64,000 nt of DNA from Rhodobacterales bacterium (GCA_002747325.1 PDOZ01000027.1:92939-156938); one strand, 5' to 3'. Positions 33,117 through 43,907 are shown, counted from the stretch's first letter. Program-made: numbers and translations. Notes: generated by a model not told the origin, from the letters alone.

Positions 33117-35297
33117 GTGGCGCACCAAACCAGCATTCAGGAACCGGAAATCACCGAAGAGCTGATCGAAGCCCACGGCATCAATGCCGAGGAATACGCC
33201 AATATCCTGCGCATCCTGAACCGCGCCCCGAATTTCACCGAGCTGGGCATCTTCTCCGCCATGTGGAACGAGCATTGCTCCTATAAATCCTCGAAGAAAT
33301 GGCTGCGCACCCTACCGACCGACGGCCCGCAAGTGATCTGCGGCCCCGGCGAAAACGCGGGCATCGTCGATATCGGCGACGGACAGGCGGTGGTGTTCAA
33401 AATGGAAAGCCACAACCACCCCTCCTATATTGAGCCCTATCAAGGCGCGGCCACCGGCGTCGGCGGCATCCTGCGCGACGTCTTCACCATGGGCGCCCGC
33501 CCGATTGCCGCCATGAACGCGCTCAGCTTCGGCGCGGTGGACCACCCGAAAACCACCCGCCTCGTCCACGGCGTCGTCGAAGGCATCGGCGGCTATGGCA
33601 ACTGTTTCGGCGTGCCCAATGTCGGCGGCGAAGTGCGCTTCCACCCCGCCTATAACGGCAATTGTCTGGTCAACGCCTTCGCCGCGGGCCTGATCGACAG
33701 CGACAAAATCTTCTACTCCGCCGCCTCCGGTATCGGCATGCCCGTGGTCTATCTCGGCGCCAAAACCGGCCGCGACGGGGTCGGCGGCGCCACCATGGCC
33801 TCCGCCGAATTCGACGACACGATCGAGGAAAAACGCCCCACCGTGCAGGTCGGCGACCCCTTCACCGAAAAGCGCCTGATGGAAGCGACGCTCGAGCTGA
33901 TGCAGACTGGCGCGGTGATCTCTATTCAGGACATGGGCGCGGCGGGCCTGACCTGTTCGGCGGTCGAAATGGGCGACAAGGGCGAATTAGGCATCCGCCT
34001 CAACCTCGACAACGTGCCGCAACGCGAAGAAAACATGACCGCCTATGAGATGATGCTTTCCGAAAGTCAGGAACGCATGCTGATGGTGCTGAACCCCGAG
34101 AAAGAAGACGCCGCCCGCGCCGTGTTCGAAAAATGGGATCTCGACTTCGCCATCGTCGGCGAAACCATCGCCGAAGACCGCTTCCTGATCCTGCACAAAG
34201 GCGAATGCAAAGCCGACCTGCCCCTGCGCGCCCTCTCCGGCAACGCCCCGGAATATGACCGCCCGTGGACCCCAACCCCGAAAGCCGCCCCGCTGACGGA
34301 CATTCCGCAGATTGACCCAATCGACGGCCTGAACGCCCTGATTTCCAGCCCGAATTACGCGGCCAAACAATGGGTCTATGAACAATACGACCACATGGTC
34401 ATGGCCGACACCGCCCGCGCGCCGGGCATGGGCTCGGGCATCGTGCGGGTGCATGGCACGCCGAAAGCCGTAGCCTTCACCTCCGACGTGACCCCACGAT
34501 ATGTGCGCGCCAACCCGGTCGAAGGCGGCAAACAGGCGGTAGCGGAAGCCTACCGCAACCTGACCGCCACCGGCGCCAAACCGCTGGCCACCACCGACAA
34601 CCTCAACTTCGGCAACCCGGAAAAACCGGAGATCATGGGCCAGTTCGTCGGCGCCATTCAGGGCATCGGCGAAGCCTGCGCCGCCCTCGACATGCCCATC
34701 GTGTCCGGCAATGTCTCGCTTTATAACGAAACCGACGGCAAGGGCATCCTGCCCACCCCAACCATCGGCGCCGTAGGCCTGATCGAAAACACCGCCACCG
34801 ATATCATCGGCACCAAGCCGCATGAAGGCGACACCGCCCTGCTGATCGGCACAACAGAGGGCCATCTGGGCCAATCCGCCCTGCTGGCCGAAGCCTTCGG
34901 CCGCGAAGAAGGCGACGCACCAATCGTGGACCTCACCGCCGAGCGCCAAAACGGCGAATTCATCCGAGCCAACCGCGCCCAGATCCGCGCCTGCACCGAC
35001 CTCTCCGATGGCGGTCTGGCCCTCGCCGCCTTTGAAATGGCCGAAACGGCCAATGTCGGCGTCACGTTGACCACAGCCGACACCGCAGAACTCTTCGGCG
35101 AAGATCAGGCCCGATACCTCGTCGCCTGCGCCCCCGAAAACGCCGCCCCCCTGATCGCCGCCGCCCAAAAAGCCGGCGTGCCCATCGAAACCATCGGCCG
35201 CTTCGAAGGCAACACAGTCACCTTCGGCACCAGCCACGCCCCCTTAGCCGAGCTTTCCGAGACCTACCGCACCAGCTTCGAAACCAAAGTCGGCTAA
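33117..35297 (+). CDS. purL: Phosphoribosylformylglycinamidine synthase subunit PurL
   Basis: 726 residues, the short PurL that works with separate PurQ and Pur[16 protein letters not shown] and the ATP-site [20 protein letters not shown] are diagnostic; the second half repeats the fold ([19 protein letters not shown], then [10 protein letters not shown]). GTG 33117 has AGGGGGA seven bases before it. The frame remains open to 33021 but that part covers the small-RNA terminator. purQ and purS are not in the window. Confidence 0.95.
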   Translation: MAHQTSIQEPEITEELIEAHGINAEEYANILRILNRAPNFTELGIFSAMWNEHCSYKSSKKWLRTLPTDGPQVICGPGENAGIVDIGDGQAVVFKMESHNHPSYIEPYQGAATGVGGILRDVFTMGARPIAAMNALSFGAVDHPKTTRLVHGVVEGIGGYGNCFGVPNVGGEVRFHPAYNGNCLVNAFAAGLIDSDKIFYSAASGIGMPVVYLGAKTGRDGVGGATMASAEFDDTIEEKRPTVQVGDPFTEKRLMEATLELMQTGAVISIQDMGAAGLTCSAVEMGDKGELGIRLNLDNVPQREENMTAYEMMLSESQERMLMVLNPEKEDAARAVFEKWDLDFAIVGETIAEDRFLILHKGECKADLPLRALSGNAPEYDRPWTPTPKAAPLTDIPQIDPIDGLNALISSPNYAAKQWVYEQYDHMVMADTARAPGMGSGIVRVHGTPKAVAFTSDVTPRYVRANPVEGGKQAVAEAYRNLTATGAKPLATTDNLNFGNPEKPEIMGQFVGAIQGIGEACAALDMPIVSGNVSLYNETDGKGILPTPTIGAVGLIENTATDIIGTKPHEGDTALLIGTTEGHLGQSALLAEAFGREEGDAPIVDLTAERQNGEFIRANRAQIRACTDLSDGGLALAAFEMAETANVGVTLTTADTAELFGEDQARYLVACAPENAAPLIAAAQKAGVPIETIGRFEGNTVTFGTSHAPLAELSETYRTSFETKVG

Positions 35298-35298
35298 C

Positions 35299-35320
35299 TT
35301 CTTCTTAGAATAAATACTCA
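35299..35320 (+). repeat. 22-base gene-end repeat, copy 11
   Basis: CTTCTTCTTAG-AAT-AAATACTC, starting two bases after the purL stop, the same placement as at pyrG. Confidence 0.85.
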
Positions 35321-35338
35321 AACCCCGAAGGCGCCACC

Positions 35339-35866
35339 ATGCCCGCCCTGCCCAGCCTGAAAGCCGACTGCACCGCCTGCACCGGCCTGTGCTGCATGGC
35401 GCTGGCCTTTGATCACGGCCCCTCCTTTGCCTTCGACAAAGCCGCCGGAACCCCCTGCCCAAACCTCGCGCCAAACTTCACCTGCACCATCCACGAAACC
35501 CTCGCCCAACAGGGCTTCCCCGGCTGCACCCGCTACGACTGCAAAGGCGCGGGCCAGCGCATCAGCACCGAAGTCTTCCCCCATGAAAACTGGCGCGATA
35601 CCCCAAGCCGCAAAGCCGACATCCTCGACGCCTTCGCCACCCTGCGCCGGGTGCATGAGGGGCTGGAACTGATCCAGACCGCCGAAAAACTGCCCCTCCC
35701 CGCCGATAAACGCGCGGAACTGGCCAAAATCACCGCCCATTACCTGCCCGAAACTCCGTGGACCCCCGAAAGCCTCGCCCGTTTCGACGCCGATCACCTG
35801 CCAACCCGCCTCGCCACCTTCCTGCGCTCCCTCGCCCCCCTTGTGCCCCGCAGCGCTTGCGCCTAA
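35339..35866 (+). CDS. Cysteine-cluster protein (YkgJ-like)
   Basis: 175 residues. The first 75 hold a dense set of Cys (DCTACTGLCC, TPCPNLAPNFTCTIH, PGCTRYDCKGAG) arranged like the zinc or iron-sulfur binding cluster of YkgJ-type proteins. The remaining 100 residues are helical and basic. The function is unknown in this branch. It starts 41 bases after purL, with the 22-base repeat in between, and leads into bolA-grxD, an iron-sulfur regulation pair, which would fit a metal role. Confidence 0.65.
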   Translation: MPALPSLKADCTACTGLCCMALAFDHGPSFAFDKAAGTPCPNLAPNFTCTIHETLAQQGFPGCTRYDCKGAGQRISTEVFPHENWRDTPSRKADILDAFATLRRVHEGLELIQTAEKLPLPADKRAELAKITAHYLPETPWTPESLARFDADHLPTRLATFLRSLAPLVPRSACA

Positions 35867-35894
35867 GTTTGAACAAACCGCGAAGGAGAGCCGC

Positions 35895-36137
35895 ATGCCC
35901 ATCGAAGCCCAGCAAATCGAAGACCTGATCCGCGCCGGATTCCCCGATGCCGAGATCACCATCGCCGACCTCGCAGGCGACGGCAATCACTGGGCGGCGG
36001 AAGTGGTGGACGAAAGCTTTCGCGGCAAAAACCGGGTGCAACAACAACGCGCCGTTTACGCGACCCTGAAAGACGCCATGGCCGGATCGAGCGGCGCCCT
36101 GCACGCCCTCGCCCTGACCACCAAAGCCCCCGAATAA
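35895..36137 (+). CDS. bolA: BolA family protein
   Basis: 80 residues. The class-II KH-like fold is visible: IEDLIRAGFPDAEITIADLAGDGNHWAAEVV and the RVQQQRAVYATLKD helix. BolA pairs with the monothiol glutaredoxin encoded next, bridging a [2Fe-2S] cluster that reports iron status. GAAGGAGAGCC precedes ATG 35895. Confidence 0.93.
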   Translation: MPIEAQQIEDLIRAGFPDAEITIADLAGDGNHWAAEVVDESFRGKNRVQQQRAVYATLKDAMAGSSGALHALALTTKAPE

Positions 36138-36173
36138 CGCCAGAAACGCCAGAAACCACAAGAAAGAAAACCC

Positions 36174-36536
36174 ATGAGCGACATCCAGCAAGCCATCCAG
36201 CAAACCGTCGACGCCAACAAGGTCGTGCTTTTCATGAAAGGCACAAAAGAAATGCCGCAATGCGGGTTTTCCAGCCGCGTCGCCGGCATCCTCAACTTCA
36301 TGGGCGTTGAATATCAGGACATGAACGTGCTGGCGGATGAAGCGCTGCGCGACGGCATCAAAACCTTCTCCGACTGGCCCACCATCCCGCAACTCTACGT
36401 CGCAGGCGAGTTTATCGGCGGCGCCGACATCGTCACCGAAATGACCCTGTCCGGCGAACTGGACACCCTGTTCGAAGACAAAGACGTCGCCTTCGACAAA
36501 GAAGCCGCCAACCGCATCCGCGAAGCCAACGCCTGA
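36174..36536 (+). CDS. grxD: Monothiol glutaredoxin (Grx4 type)
   Basis: 120 residues. The active site CGFS is at 30-33 (KGTKEMPQCGFSSRV), and glutathione is held by WPTIPQLYV and GGADIV. It carries [2Fe-2S] clusters, usually in complex with BolA. The spacing to bolA is 36 bases and a terminator closes the unit. Confidence 0.95.
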   Translation: MSDIQQAIQQTVDANKVVLFMKGTKEMPQCGFSSRVAGILNFMGVEYQDMNVLADEALRDGIKTFSDWPTIPQLYVAGEFIGGADIVTEMTLSGELDTLFEDKDVAFDKEAANRIREANA

Positions 36537-36562
36537 CCCCTCCCCCTGACGCAGTCATAACA

Positions 36563-36590
36563 AACGCCGGGCAATCCCCGGCGTTTTTTA
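36563..36590 (+). terminator. Rho-independent terminator after grxD
   Basis: AACGCCGGG, a short loop, CCCCGGCGTT then TTTTTA. A strong stem with a T run. Confidence 0.85.
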
Positions 36591-36716
36591 CTCTACACGC
36601 AACGTCCCAATACCCATTCGGCATTCCGTCCACAACGGGCGCGCCGCTTCGCGACAATCACCACATACGCAAGACGGCGCGCGAATACGCGCCCCGCCTT
36701 GATCTGCCAGTCGCCG

Positions 36717-38885
36717 TTACACCAGATCGAGATCGTTGTAGAGCTGTCCGATCGTTGCGTTCTCCACGGTCAGCATATCGCCGCCGCCAAAATCGAACAC
36801 CACATCATTCCCAACCTGCGTGGCAAAATCGAAGGCATCTTCCCCCGGCGCAAAGCTGAAATTGTCCAGTTCTATCGTGTCCACGTTGTTCTCGAAATCC
36901 TTGATGACATCATGATCCTCGCCATGATCGAAGTGGAACGTATCCGCTCCCGCGCCGCCATGAAGCGTATCCATACCTGCGCCGCCATCGAAACGATCCT
37001 CGCCAGCGCCACCATAAAGCTTGTCATCCCCGCCACGACCATAGAGCCTGTCATCTCCACCAAAGCCTTTGAGCTTGTTCTGGCCCGAAGTGCCATATAG
37101 TCGATCATTCCCGGTGCCAGAGCCGGAAACACTTTCAAAATTCCGAACCTGATCATTCGCCCCCCAGGAGCCCGACACGGTGTTCGCCGCAAGGTCGATC
37201 GTGATCCCGCCCGTACTGTCATAGTAGCTGATGTAATCGGTGCCGCTTCCGCCATCAAAACTTTCCTGACCACCGCCGACGCGCACATAATCATCCCCGC
37301 TGCCAAGCTCGACAACATCATGGCCCTTCCCGGCATATACCTTGTCATCGCCACCGAATGTCTTGATCGTATTGGCGCCCGAAGTGCCAAAGATCGTATC
37401 CCCTCCGGTCCCGGAACCGGAAATTCTTTCAAACCCCGAAATCACATCGTTCGCAGCCCATGAACCGGACACTTCATTGGTTGCAAGGTTGACGGTCACG
37501 CCTCCGGTGCTGTCGTAGTAGCTGATATAATCCACGCCGGAACCGCCGTGGAATTCTTCCTGACCACCGCCAACGCGCACATAATCATCCCCGCTGCCAA
37601 GCTCTACAACATCATGGCCCTTCCCGGCATATACCTTGTCATCGCCGCCGAAAGTCTCGATCATATTGGCGCCCGAAGTGCCAAAGATCGTATCCCCTCC
37701 GGTCCCGGAACCAGAAATTCTTTCAAACCCCGAAATAATATCGTTCGCAGCCCAGGAACCGGACACTTCATTGGTTGCAAGGTTGACGGTCACGCCCCCG
37801 GTGCTGTCGTAGTAACTGATATGATCCATGCCTGCGCCACCGCGGAATTCTTCCTGACCACCGCCGGCGAACACAGCGTCATTACCATCACCAAGGTCGA
37901 CGTAGTCGCTTCCCTTTCCAGCAAAAACGATATCATCACCGCCATAAGTATAGATCTCGTTGGCACCAGACGTGCCATAAATCACATCATCGCCGGTATT
38001 GGAGCCTATCACCGATTCAAACCCCGAAATCACGTCGTTACTCGCCCATGAACCGGACACTTCATTGGTTGCAAGGTTAACGGTTACGCCGCCCGCGCTA
38101 TTGTGGTAGTCGATAAGGTCCACGTCCGCACCGCCGTGGAACTCTTCCTGACCACCGCCGGCCACAACATGATCATAGCCATCGCCAAGATCGACGTAAT
38201 CACGCCCCTTGCCAGAATCGACAAAATCATCCCCAGACCCGGTATGAACCACATCATCCCCGCTGCCTGCCCACACCCAATCATCGCCATCGCCTGTCGC
38301 GACATAGTCATCTCCGGCCCCAACGTCGATTAAATCATCCCTACCGGGGAACAGATCATCATAATAATCATTCAGATCAATGCTTACCCCATTCCAAAGG
38401 GACATATCCTCCTCAATCAAACCCGTTTCCGGATTAACATCCACCAGGTAGGAATCAGTCATGGACTCTATGAAATCATTATACTCGGTCATTGTCATCG
38501 GGAGCGGTTCGGGCGTTTCCCCCCCAATCAGGAACGTGAGCCCCACCGACGTTTCGGTCCCATCCGCATTGGTTTCCGTCCATGAAACGTTGGCGAACTT
38601 GCCCACTTGCCCCGTGTCAAAAACCACATTGTAAAGGTAATAATCATAATCGAACAGATTCAACTCGTGAAACACACCCGAACTGTCCTGATATCCCAAC
38701 GACCAGATCTCCCGACCCGGTACCGATACCAGATATACTTCCGAACTCTCCGGATACGGATACTCGCCGTACAGCGTATCATAAGGAGCAAAAATCTCGA
38801 AAGTAACCGCCCCGAAGATTAATTCATCCCCGGATGGGTCCGACGATTCGTGTATACTGATACCGTTAATGGAATATGTCGACAT
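36717..38885 (-). CDS. Secreted RTX (hemolysin-type calcium-binding) repeat protein
   Basis: 722 residues, very acidic. An N-terminal non-repeat part (about 1-185) is followed by nonapeptide runs (GSGDDVVHTGSGDDFVDSG) and four units of 98 residues, each with a linker (VTVNLATNEVSGSW... then ISGFE) plus two or three GGxGxDx turns. A classic RTX block (GGDDRLYGRGGDDKLYGG) and a C-terminal type-I secretion-like segment end it. No enzyme domain is visible; it could be an adhesin or S-layer-like protein. No TolC-HlyBD genes are nearby. The ATG at 38885 has GAGGAG upstream. Confidence 0.88.
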   Translation of the reverse strand: MSTYSINGISIHESSDPSGDELIFGAVTFEIFAPYDTLYGEYPYPESSEVYLVSVPGREIWSLGYQDSSGVFHELNLFDYDYYLYNVVFDTGQVGKFANVSWTETNADGTETSVGLTFLIGGETPEPLPMTMTEYNDFIESMTDSYLVDVNPETGLIEEDMSLWNGVSIDLNDYYDDLFPGRDDLIDVGAGDDYVATGDGDDWVWAGSGDDVVHTGSGDDFVDSGKGRDYVDLGDGYDHVVAGGGQEEFHGGADVDLIDYHNSAGGVTVNLATNEVSGSWASNDVISGFESVIGSNTGDDVIYGTSGANEIYTYGGDDIVFAGKGSDYVDLGDGNDAVFAGGGQEEFRGGAGMDHISYYDSTGGVTVNLATNEVSGSWAANDIISGFERISGSGTGGDTIFGTSGANMIETFGGDDKVYAGKGHDVVELGSGDDYVRVGGGQEEFHGGSGVDYISYYDSTGGVTVNLATNEVSGSWAANDVISGFERISGSGTGGDTIFGTSGANTIKTFGGDDKVYAGKGHDVVELGSGDDYVRVGGGQESFDGGSGTDYISYYDSTGGITIDLAANTVSGSWGANDQVRNFESVSGSGTGNDRLYGTSGQNKLKGFGGDDRLYGRGGDDKLYGGAGEDRFDGGAGMDTLHGGAGADTFHFDHGEDHDVIKDFENNVDTIELDNFSFAPGEDAFDFATQVGNDVVFDFGGGDMLTVENATIGQLYNDLDLV
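36940..38115. repeat. Four 294-bp tandem units inside the RTX gene
   Basis: A 294-base period is exact at 37162, 37456, 37750 and 38044 (GAACCGGACACTTCATTGG follows in three of them). The two middle units are nearly identical in DNA, indicating recent duplication or conversion; the outer ones have drifted. Confidence 0.8.
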
Positions 38886-39105
38886 GGCAAGCTCCTCACC
38901 TGGCTTTACTTGCGTCCTCTCCCGGACCACCACGCCACTGGATTTACCACTTCACCCCGAATGCACCTGTCACTTCTCCTCGCGCAGCGGGTTCAGGTTA
39001 CGCCAGGCCGTGTTGTCAAGCAACTTTTTTGAAAAAAATGCACAAAACACCGCTTAACATATTGACAATTCGCCACAAATTTCTTTCGGAAAATCTCTTT
39101 GCGCG

Positions 39106-39120
39106 TGACGTGTAACGTCA
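39106..39120. promoter_or_regulatory. Perfect palindrome in the RTX-rnd gap
   Basis: TGACGT-GTA-ACGTCA, in a 405-base AT-rich gap (38886-39290) with no other feature. A TTGACA box reads toward the RTX gene on the minus strand at 39014-39019. The palindrome could be an operator for the RTX gene. Confidence 0.45.
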
Positions 39121-39290
39121 GCAGGAAATTTGAACGCCCACTACGAGCCGAATCCCTGAGCGCAAACCCGCCTTGCAGGCAACGCCAACAGCCCCTTGCC
39201 CGTCCACACGCCATCCGCAAGGAAAACCGCACAGGAAACCATTTAAGAAAATGCCTACAGCCCGCTTCGCCACCTGCGCCGCCCCGGCGC

Positions 39291-40451
39291 TCAGAGTTCG
39301 ATCAACCTGATCTTCTGCCCCTTGGCCGTCAGCGCCAGTTTGCCTTCGCAGAGTTTCAGCGCATAATCGCCAAAGACTTCCGCCCGCCAGCCCGACAGTG
39401 CCCGCACCTCGCGTTTGCCTGCGGCGAGCAGGTCGAGATCGGCGGCGGAGGCGATCAGTTTTTGCGCCACCCCGGTCTCCTCGCAACGCGCCTTCAGAAG
39501 CACCCGCAGCAGATCCGCCAGCGCTGGATTGACGTTCAGCTTATCACGTCCGTTGCTCGCCAGTTTCGGCATGTCCTCCGGCGGCGTATTCAACCCAGCC
39601 GCAACCGCCGCCAAAATACCCTCGGCAATATCGCCGCGCCGCGCCTCGCGCAAAAGCAGGCGCGAACGGGACAAGTCCTTGTGATCTTTGGGTTTTGTCG
39701 AGGCCAGTTCCAGCAGCGCATCGTCCTTGAACACCCGGTTGCGCGGGATGTTGCGGCTTTGCGCATGGGCCTCACGAAAGCGCGCCAACTCGCGCACCAC
39801 CGCCAGAAACCGCCCGGAATTGGTCCGCGTTTTCACCCGTTTCCAGGCATCATCCGGATCAACGCGGTAGGTCGCCGGATCGCGCAACTGTGCCAATTCC
39901 TCCTCGACCCAAGCCCCCCGGCCCGACGCCGCCAGCTCCGCCGACAACGCCTCATAAATATCGCGCAAATGGGTCACATCGCCCAGCGCATAGGTTTTCT
40001 GCGCCTCGGTCAACGGACGGCGCGACCAGTCGGTAAAGCGCGAGGACTTGTCGAGGCCGGCCTTCGCGACCTTACGCACCAGCGTTTCATACCCCACCTG
40101 ATCGCCATAACCACACACCATCGCCGCGACCTGCGTGTCAAACAGCGGCGCGGGGATCAGCCCGGCATCGACATAGAAAATCTCCAGATCCTGCCGCGCG
40201 GCGTGGAACACCTTGACCACCTCCTCGTCGCGAAACAGCTCATAAAGCGGCTCCAGCGAGATGCCCTCGGCCAGCGGGTCAACCAGCACCGCATCGTCCT
40301 CCGCCTCCCCCGGCACGGCGAGTTGCACCAGACAGAGTTTGGAATAATAGCTGCGCTCGCGCAGGAACTCGGTATCGACGGTGACATAGGGGAAATGCGC
40401 GGCGCGCGAACAGAACTCGGCCAGCGCCTCGGTGGTCTTGATGGTGATCAT
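39291..40451 (-). CDS. rnd: Ribonuclease D
   Basis: 386 residues. The DEDDy exonuclease motifs are VDTEFLRE, FHAARQDLEIF and YALGDVTHLRDIY, followed by two HRDC domains (about 210-290 and 300-370). It trims tRNA 3' ends. ATG 40451 is chosen (MITIKTTEAL); a 100-codon in-frame extension shows no family match. Confidence 0.95.
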   Translation of the reverse strand: MITIKTTEALAEFCSRAAHFPYVTVDTEFLRERSYYSKLCLVQLAVPGEAEDDAVLVDPLAEGISLEPLYELFRDEEVVKVFHAARQDLEIFYVDAGLIPAPLFDTQVAAMVCGYGDQVGYETLVRKVAKAGLDKSSRFTDWSRRPLTEAQKTYALGDVTHLRDIYEALSAELAASGRGAWVEEELAQLRDPATYRVDPDDAWKRVKTRTNSGRFLAVVRELARFREAHAQSRNIPRNRVFKDDALLELASTKPKDHKDLSRSRLLLREARRGDIAEGILAAVAAGLNTPPEDMPKLASNGRDKLNVNPALADLLRVLLKARCEETGVAQKLIASAADLDLLAAGKREVRALSGWRAEVFGDYALKLCEGKLALTAKGQKIRLIEL

Positions 40452-40584
40452 AGCGGCCCTTTTGCTATGCGCCCTGCGGCGCCGGTAACATACTGAAACC
40501 ATGGGCGCTTTGCGGAAGGCCAGCGGCGCGCGGCCCTCGGCAAAGCGCTCAGGTCGCCCCCTCTTATCGGTTTTTGACCAGAAG

Positions 40585-41187
40585 TTAAAGAGAGGCGGAA
40601 AGCCGCAGGAAATCGCGATTGCCGCTGGCGAAACGGCGCAACACTTCCGGGTAAAGCCGGTGCTCCATCGGCAGGATGCGCGCGGCGAGGCTTTCCGGTG
40701 TATCCCCCGGCATAATCGGCACAACCGCCTGCCCCAAAATCGGCCCACCATCCAGCTCCGCCGTCACCTCATGCACCGAACATCCCGCCTCCGCATCACC
40801 CGCCTCAATGGCGCGCGCATGGGTGTTCAGCCCCTTGTATTTCGGCAACAAGGACGGGTGGATGTTGAGCATCTTGCCCTGCCAGCGGCGGGTGAAATCC
40901 CCGGTCAGAATGCGCATGAACCCGGCGAGGCAGATAATATCCGGGCGCGCCGCCTCCAGCGCGGCGTTCAACTCCGCCTCAAACCCCGCGCGGTCGCCCT
41001 TGAAGGGTTTCGAGGCCACCACCGCCGTGTCGATCCCCAACGCCTCGGCCCGCGCCAGCCCCTTCGCCCCGGCGACATTGGACAGGACCAGAACCGGGCG
41101 CGCCGGGTGGTCCCCGACCATGCTTTCCGCCAGCGCCACCATGTTGGACCCGGAGCCGGAAATTAGGATGGCAACGCGCAGGCTCAC
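40585..41187 (-). CDS. purN: Phosphoribosylglycinamide formyltransferase
   Basis: 200 residues. ISGSGSNM binds the phosphate; [19 protein letters not shown] and [18 protein letters not shown] hold the catalytic Asn-His-Asp. It transfers formyl from 10-formyl-THF in purine synthesis. GTG 41187 overlaps the purM stop (GTGA), giving the usual purM-purN order. Confidence 0.96.
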   Translation of the reverse strand: MSLRVAILISGSGSNMVALAESMVGDHPARPVLVLSNVAGAKGLARAEALGIDTAVVASKPFKGDRAGFEAELNAALEAARPDIICLAGFMRILTGDFTRRWQGKMLNIHPSLLPKYKGLNTHARAIEAGDAEAGCSVHEVTAELDGGPILGQAVVPIMPGDTPESLAARILPMEHRLYPEVLRRFASGNRDFLRLSASL

Positions 41188-42236
41188 GCCAGCGTCCCCA
41201 GCGTCTGCACGCCCGCGCCCGCCTGCACCCGGCCGATCTGGGAAACCGTTTCGCCTTCCGCTTCGAGCGCCGCGCGCACCGCATCCACCTGTGCCGCTTC
41301 CACCGCCAGCACCATGCCGATCCCCGCGTTGAAGGTCTTGAGCATTTCCGCCGCGTCGAGATTGCCCGTGCGCGCGAGCCAGCCAAAGACCGGCGGCAGC
41401 GTCCACGCCTCAAGATCGACCAGCGCGCCCAGCCCCTCCGGCAAGACCCGCGGCAGGTTCTCCGTCAACCCGCCCCCGGTGATATGGGCCAGCGCATGCA
41501 CCCCGCCCGCGCGGATCGCCGCGAGGCAGGATTTGACATAAAGCCGCGTCGGCGCGAGGAGCGCTTCGCCGAGATTGGCCGCATCGCTGTCAAACGGCAC
41601 CGGCGCGTCCCAGCCCAGCCCGGACACCTCCACCAGCTTGCGCACCAGCGAATAGCCGTTGGAATGCACCCCGTCCGAGGCCAGCCCAAGCAGCACATCC
41701 CCCTCGCGCACGCCAGCGGGCAGCGCCGCGCCGCGTTCCATCGCGCCGACCGCAAAGCCCGCAAGGTCGAAATCCCCGGCCCCATACATGCCCGGCATCT
41801 CCGCCGTTTCCCCGCCGATCAGCGCACAGCCCGACCCCGCGCAACCTTCCGCAATGCCCTCGATAATGCGCGCCGCCTGATCGCCCTCAAGCTTGCCGGT
41901 GGCGAAATAATCGAGGAAAAACAACGGCTCCGCCCCCTGACACACGAGGTCATTGACGCACATGGCAACAAGATCAATGCCGATCGTATCCACGTTGCCC
42001 GTATCAATGGCGATGCGCAACTTGGTGCCCACCCCATCGGTCGCCGCAACCAGAACCGGATCCGTATACCCGGCCGCCTTCAGGTCAAACAGCGCGCCAA
42101 ACCCGCCGAGACCCGCCATGACACCGGGCCGGTTGGTGCGCCGCGCCGCCGGCTTGATCCGCTCGACCAGGGCATTCCCCGCATCAATATCCACCCCCGC
42201 ATCGGCATAGGTGATCCTGGTTTCACTGTTGGACAT
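41184..42236 (-). CDS. purM: Phosphoribosylaminoimidazole synthetase (AIR synthase)
   Basis: 350 residues. [42 protein letters not shown] and [16 protein letters not shown] are the family signatures. It closes the imidazole ring with ATP. ATG 42236 ([14 protein letters not shown]) is the family start. It is divergent from the tRNA at 42360. Confidence 0.96.
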   Translation of the reverse strand: MSNSETRITYADAGVDIDAGNALVERIKPAARRTNRPGVMAGLGGFGALFDLKAAGYTDPVLVAATDGVGTKLRIAIDTGNVDTIGIDLVAMCVNDLVCQGAEPLFFLDYFATGKLEGDQAARIIEGIAEGCAGSGCALIGGETAEMPGMYGAGDFDLAGFAVGAMERGAALPAGVREGDVLLGLASDGVHSNGYSLVRKLVEVSGLGWDAPVPFDSDAANLGEALLAPTRLYVKSCLAAIRAGGVHALAHITGGGLTENLPRVLPEGLGALVDLEAWTLPPVFGWLARTGNLDAAEMLKTFNAGIGMVLAVEAAQVDAVRAALEAEGETVSQIGRVQAGAGVQTLGTLA

Positions 42237-42318
42237 GTGCGCCTCCGGTCTGGCAGGTTTCAGGCAGTTGAGGCAGCGATAAAACAGGCGCGGAGAAAAA
42301 GCAACGCGCGCGCCCATC

Positions 42319-42347
42319 TTGACGCCGCGCGCGCACCTGATTAGGCA
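42319..42347 (+). promoter_or_regulatory. Promoter of tRNA-Ile(CAT)
   Basis: TTGACG, 17-base spacer, TAGGCA, ending 12 bases before the tRNA 5' end. Confidence 0.7.
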
Positions 42348-42359
42348 CACAGGCACGGT

Positions 42360-42436
42360 GGGCCTGTAGCTCAATTGGTTAGAGCAGAGCGCTCATAACG
42401 CTTTGGTTGCGGGTTCAAGTCCTGCCGGGCCTACCA
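42360..42436 (+). tRNA. tRNA with CAT anticodon, probably tRNA-Ile2
   Basis: A full cloverleaf with encoded CCA; the anticodon loop is CTCATAA. The acceptor has C4-G69 and C5-G68 pairs, the features used by TilS to recognise tRNA-Ile2, in which C34 becomes lysidine to read AUA. Elongator Met is the alternative, because the anticodon alone does not decide. Confidence 0.9.
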
Positions 42437-42616
42437 AATTCCACCTTTCGATTCCCACCGCCCGGTCCAGCCACCAGTTCCAGCCCTCAATTCCCGCCAT
42501 GACCCTAGCGAATCCCCCTTGGGCATGGTCTATAGGGGCAGCGCCGGGGTGCCGGTGGCCAGCACAGCAACAAACACGGGCAATTCCGGGGCCGCAACGC
42601 CCGGATGGGGGAAAGA

Positions 42617-43900
42617 ATGACAGATACACCAACACCGGGCGCTTCCGGCGCCGCTTCTTCGACCGAATATTCATTCAGCCTCGGGCAGGCGCTGATTGGC
42701 GGGCAGATGCTCTTTGTCGCCTTCGGTGCGCTGGTGCTGGTGCCGATCCTGACCGGGCTGAACCCGTCGGTGGCGCTGTTCACCGCCGGTCTGGGCACGC
42801 TGATCTTTCAGGTAACGACCCGCGGCAAGGTGCCGGTGTTTCTCGCCAGTTCCTTCGCCTTCATCGCCCCGATCATCTACGCCACCACCGAATGGGGGCT
42901 GGCCGCGACCACGGGGGGCCTCGCGGCGGCGGGTCTGCTCTATGTCATCCTTTCCTTCGCCATCCGCTTCTTCGGCGCGGGCTTTTTGCACAAGCTCCTG
43001 CCGCCGGTCGTGGTTGGCCCGGTGATCATGGTCATCGGCCTGTCGCTGGCCCCCGTGGCGATCAACATGGCGACCGGGCTGGCGGGCGAGGCACAGATCA
43101 TGCCGCGCTGGATCGCGCTGACCCTGGCAGCGGTTTCGCTGGGGTCCACCATGCTCGTCGCCATCCTCGGGCGCGGCATCATGCGCATCGTGCCGATCCT
43201 CGTCGGCGTGGTCGCAGGCTATGTCACCGCGCTGATCCTCGGCGCCATTACCGGCGAGAGCCTGATCAACTTCGCGCCGCTGGCAGACAGCGCGTGGCTC
43301 GCCCTGCCGCCCTTCGTGGCGCCCGAATTCAACCTCGCCGCGATCCTCTTCATCCTGCCGGTCGCCATCGCCCCCGCCATCGAGCATTTCGGTGATATTC
43401 TGGCCATCGGTTCGGTCACGAAGAAGGATTACGTCAAAGACCCCGGCATCGAGAACACCATGCTGGGCGATGGTCTCGCCACCACCGCCGCCGGTCTGCT
43501 CGGCGGCCCGCCCAACACGACCTATTCCGAAGTCACCGGCGCCGTGACCCTGACCCGCGCCTTCAACCCGGCGATCATGACCTGGGCCGCGATTTTCGCC
43601 ATCGCGCTTTCCTTCATCGGCAAATTGTCCGGCGCTTTGGGCACCATCCCGATGCCGGTCATGGGCGGCATCATGATCCTGCTCTTCGGCATGGTCACGG
43701 TCGTCGGCATGACGGTGCTGACCCGGCTGGGCGATGCGCTGCAGGAAAGCCGCAATATGGTGATCATCTCGACCGTGCTGGTCATCGGCATCGGCGGGCT
43801 GACCATCAGCTTTGCGGATGGGTTCGCACTGGCGGGGATCGGCCTGTCGGCGGTGGCGGGGCTGGTGCTGAACCTGATCCTGCCGCACGCGCGGGACTGA
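42617..43900 (+). CDS. Uracil/xanthine permease (NCS2, UraA-like)
   Basis: 427 residues, 13-14 hydrophobic segments. The NCS2 signatures GGQMLFVAFGALVLVPIL (start), PAIEHFGDILAIG (the conserved Glu in the substrate site) and GGPPNTTYSEVTGA are present. It is a proton-coupled importer of uracil or a related base. ATG 42617 has GGGGGAAAG upstream. A terminator follows directly. Confidence 0.92.
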   Translation: MTDTPTPGASGAASSTEYSFSLGQALIGGQMLFVAFGALVLVPILTGLNPSVALFTAGLGTLIFQVTTRGKVPVFLASSFAFIAPIIYATTEWGLAATTGGLAAAGLLYVILSFAIRFFGAGFLHKLLPPVVVGPVIMVIGLSLAPVAINMATGLAGEAQIMPRWIALTLAAVSLGSTMLVAILGRGIMRIVPILVGVVAGYVTALILGAITGESLINFAPLADSAWLALPPFVAPEFNLAAILFILPVAIAPAIEHFGDILAIGSVTKKDYVKDPGIENTMLGDGLATTAAGLLGGPPNTTYSEVTGAVTLTRAFNPAIMTWAAIFAIALSFIGKLSGALGTIPMPVMGGIMILLFGMVTVVGMTVLTRLGDALQESRNMVIISTVLVIGIGGLTISFADGFALAGIGLSAVAGLVLNLILPHARD

Positions 43901-43907
43901 GCTTGTC

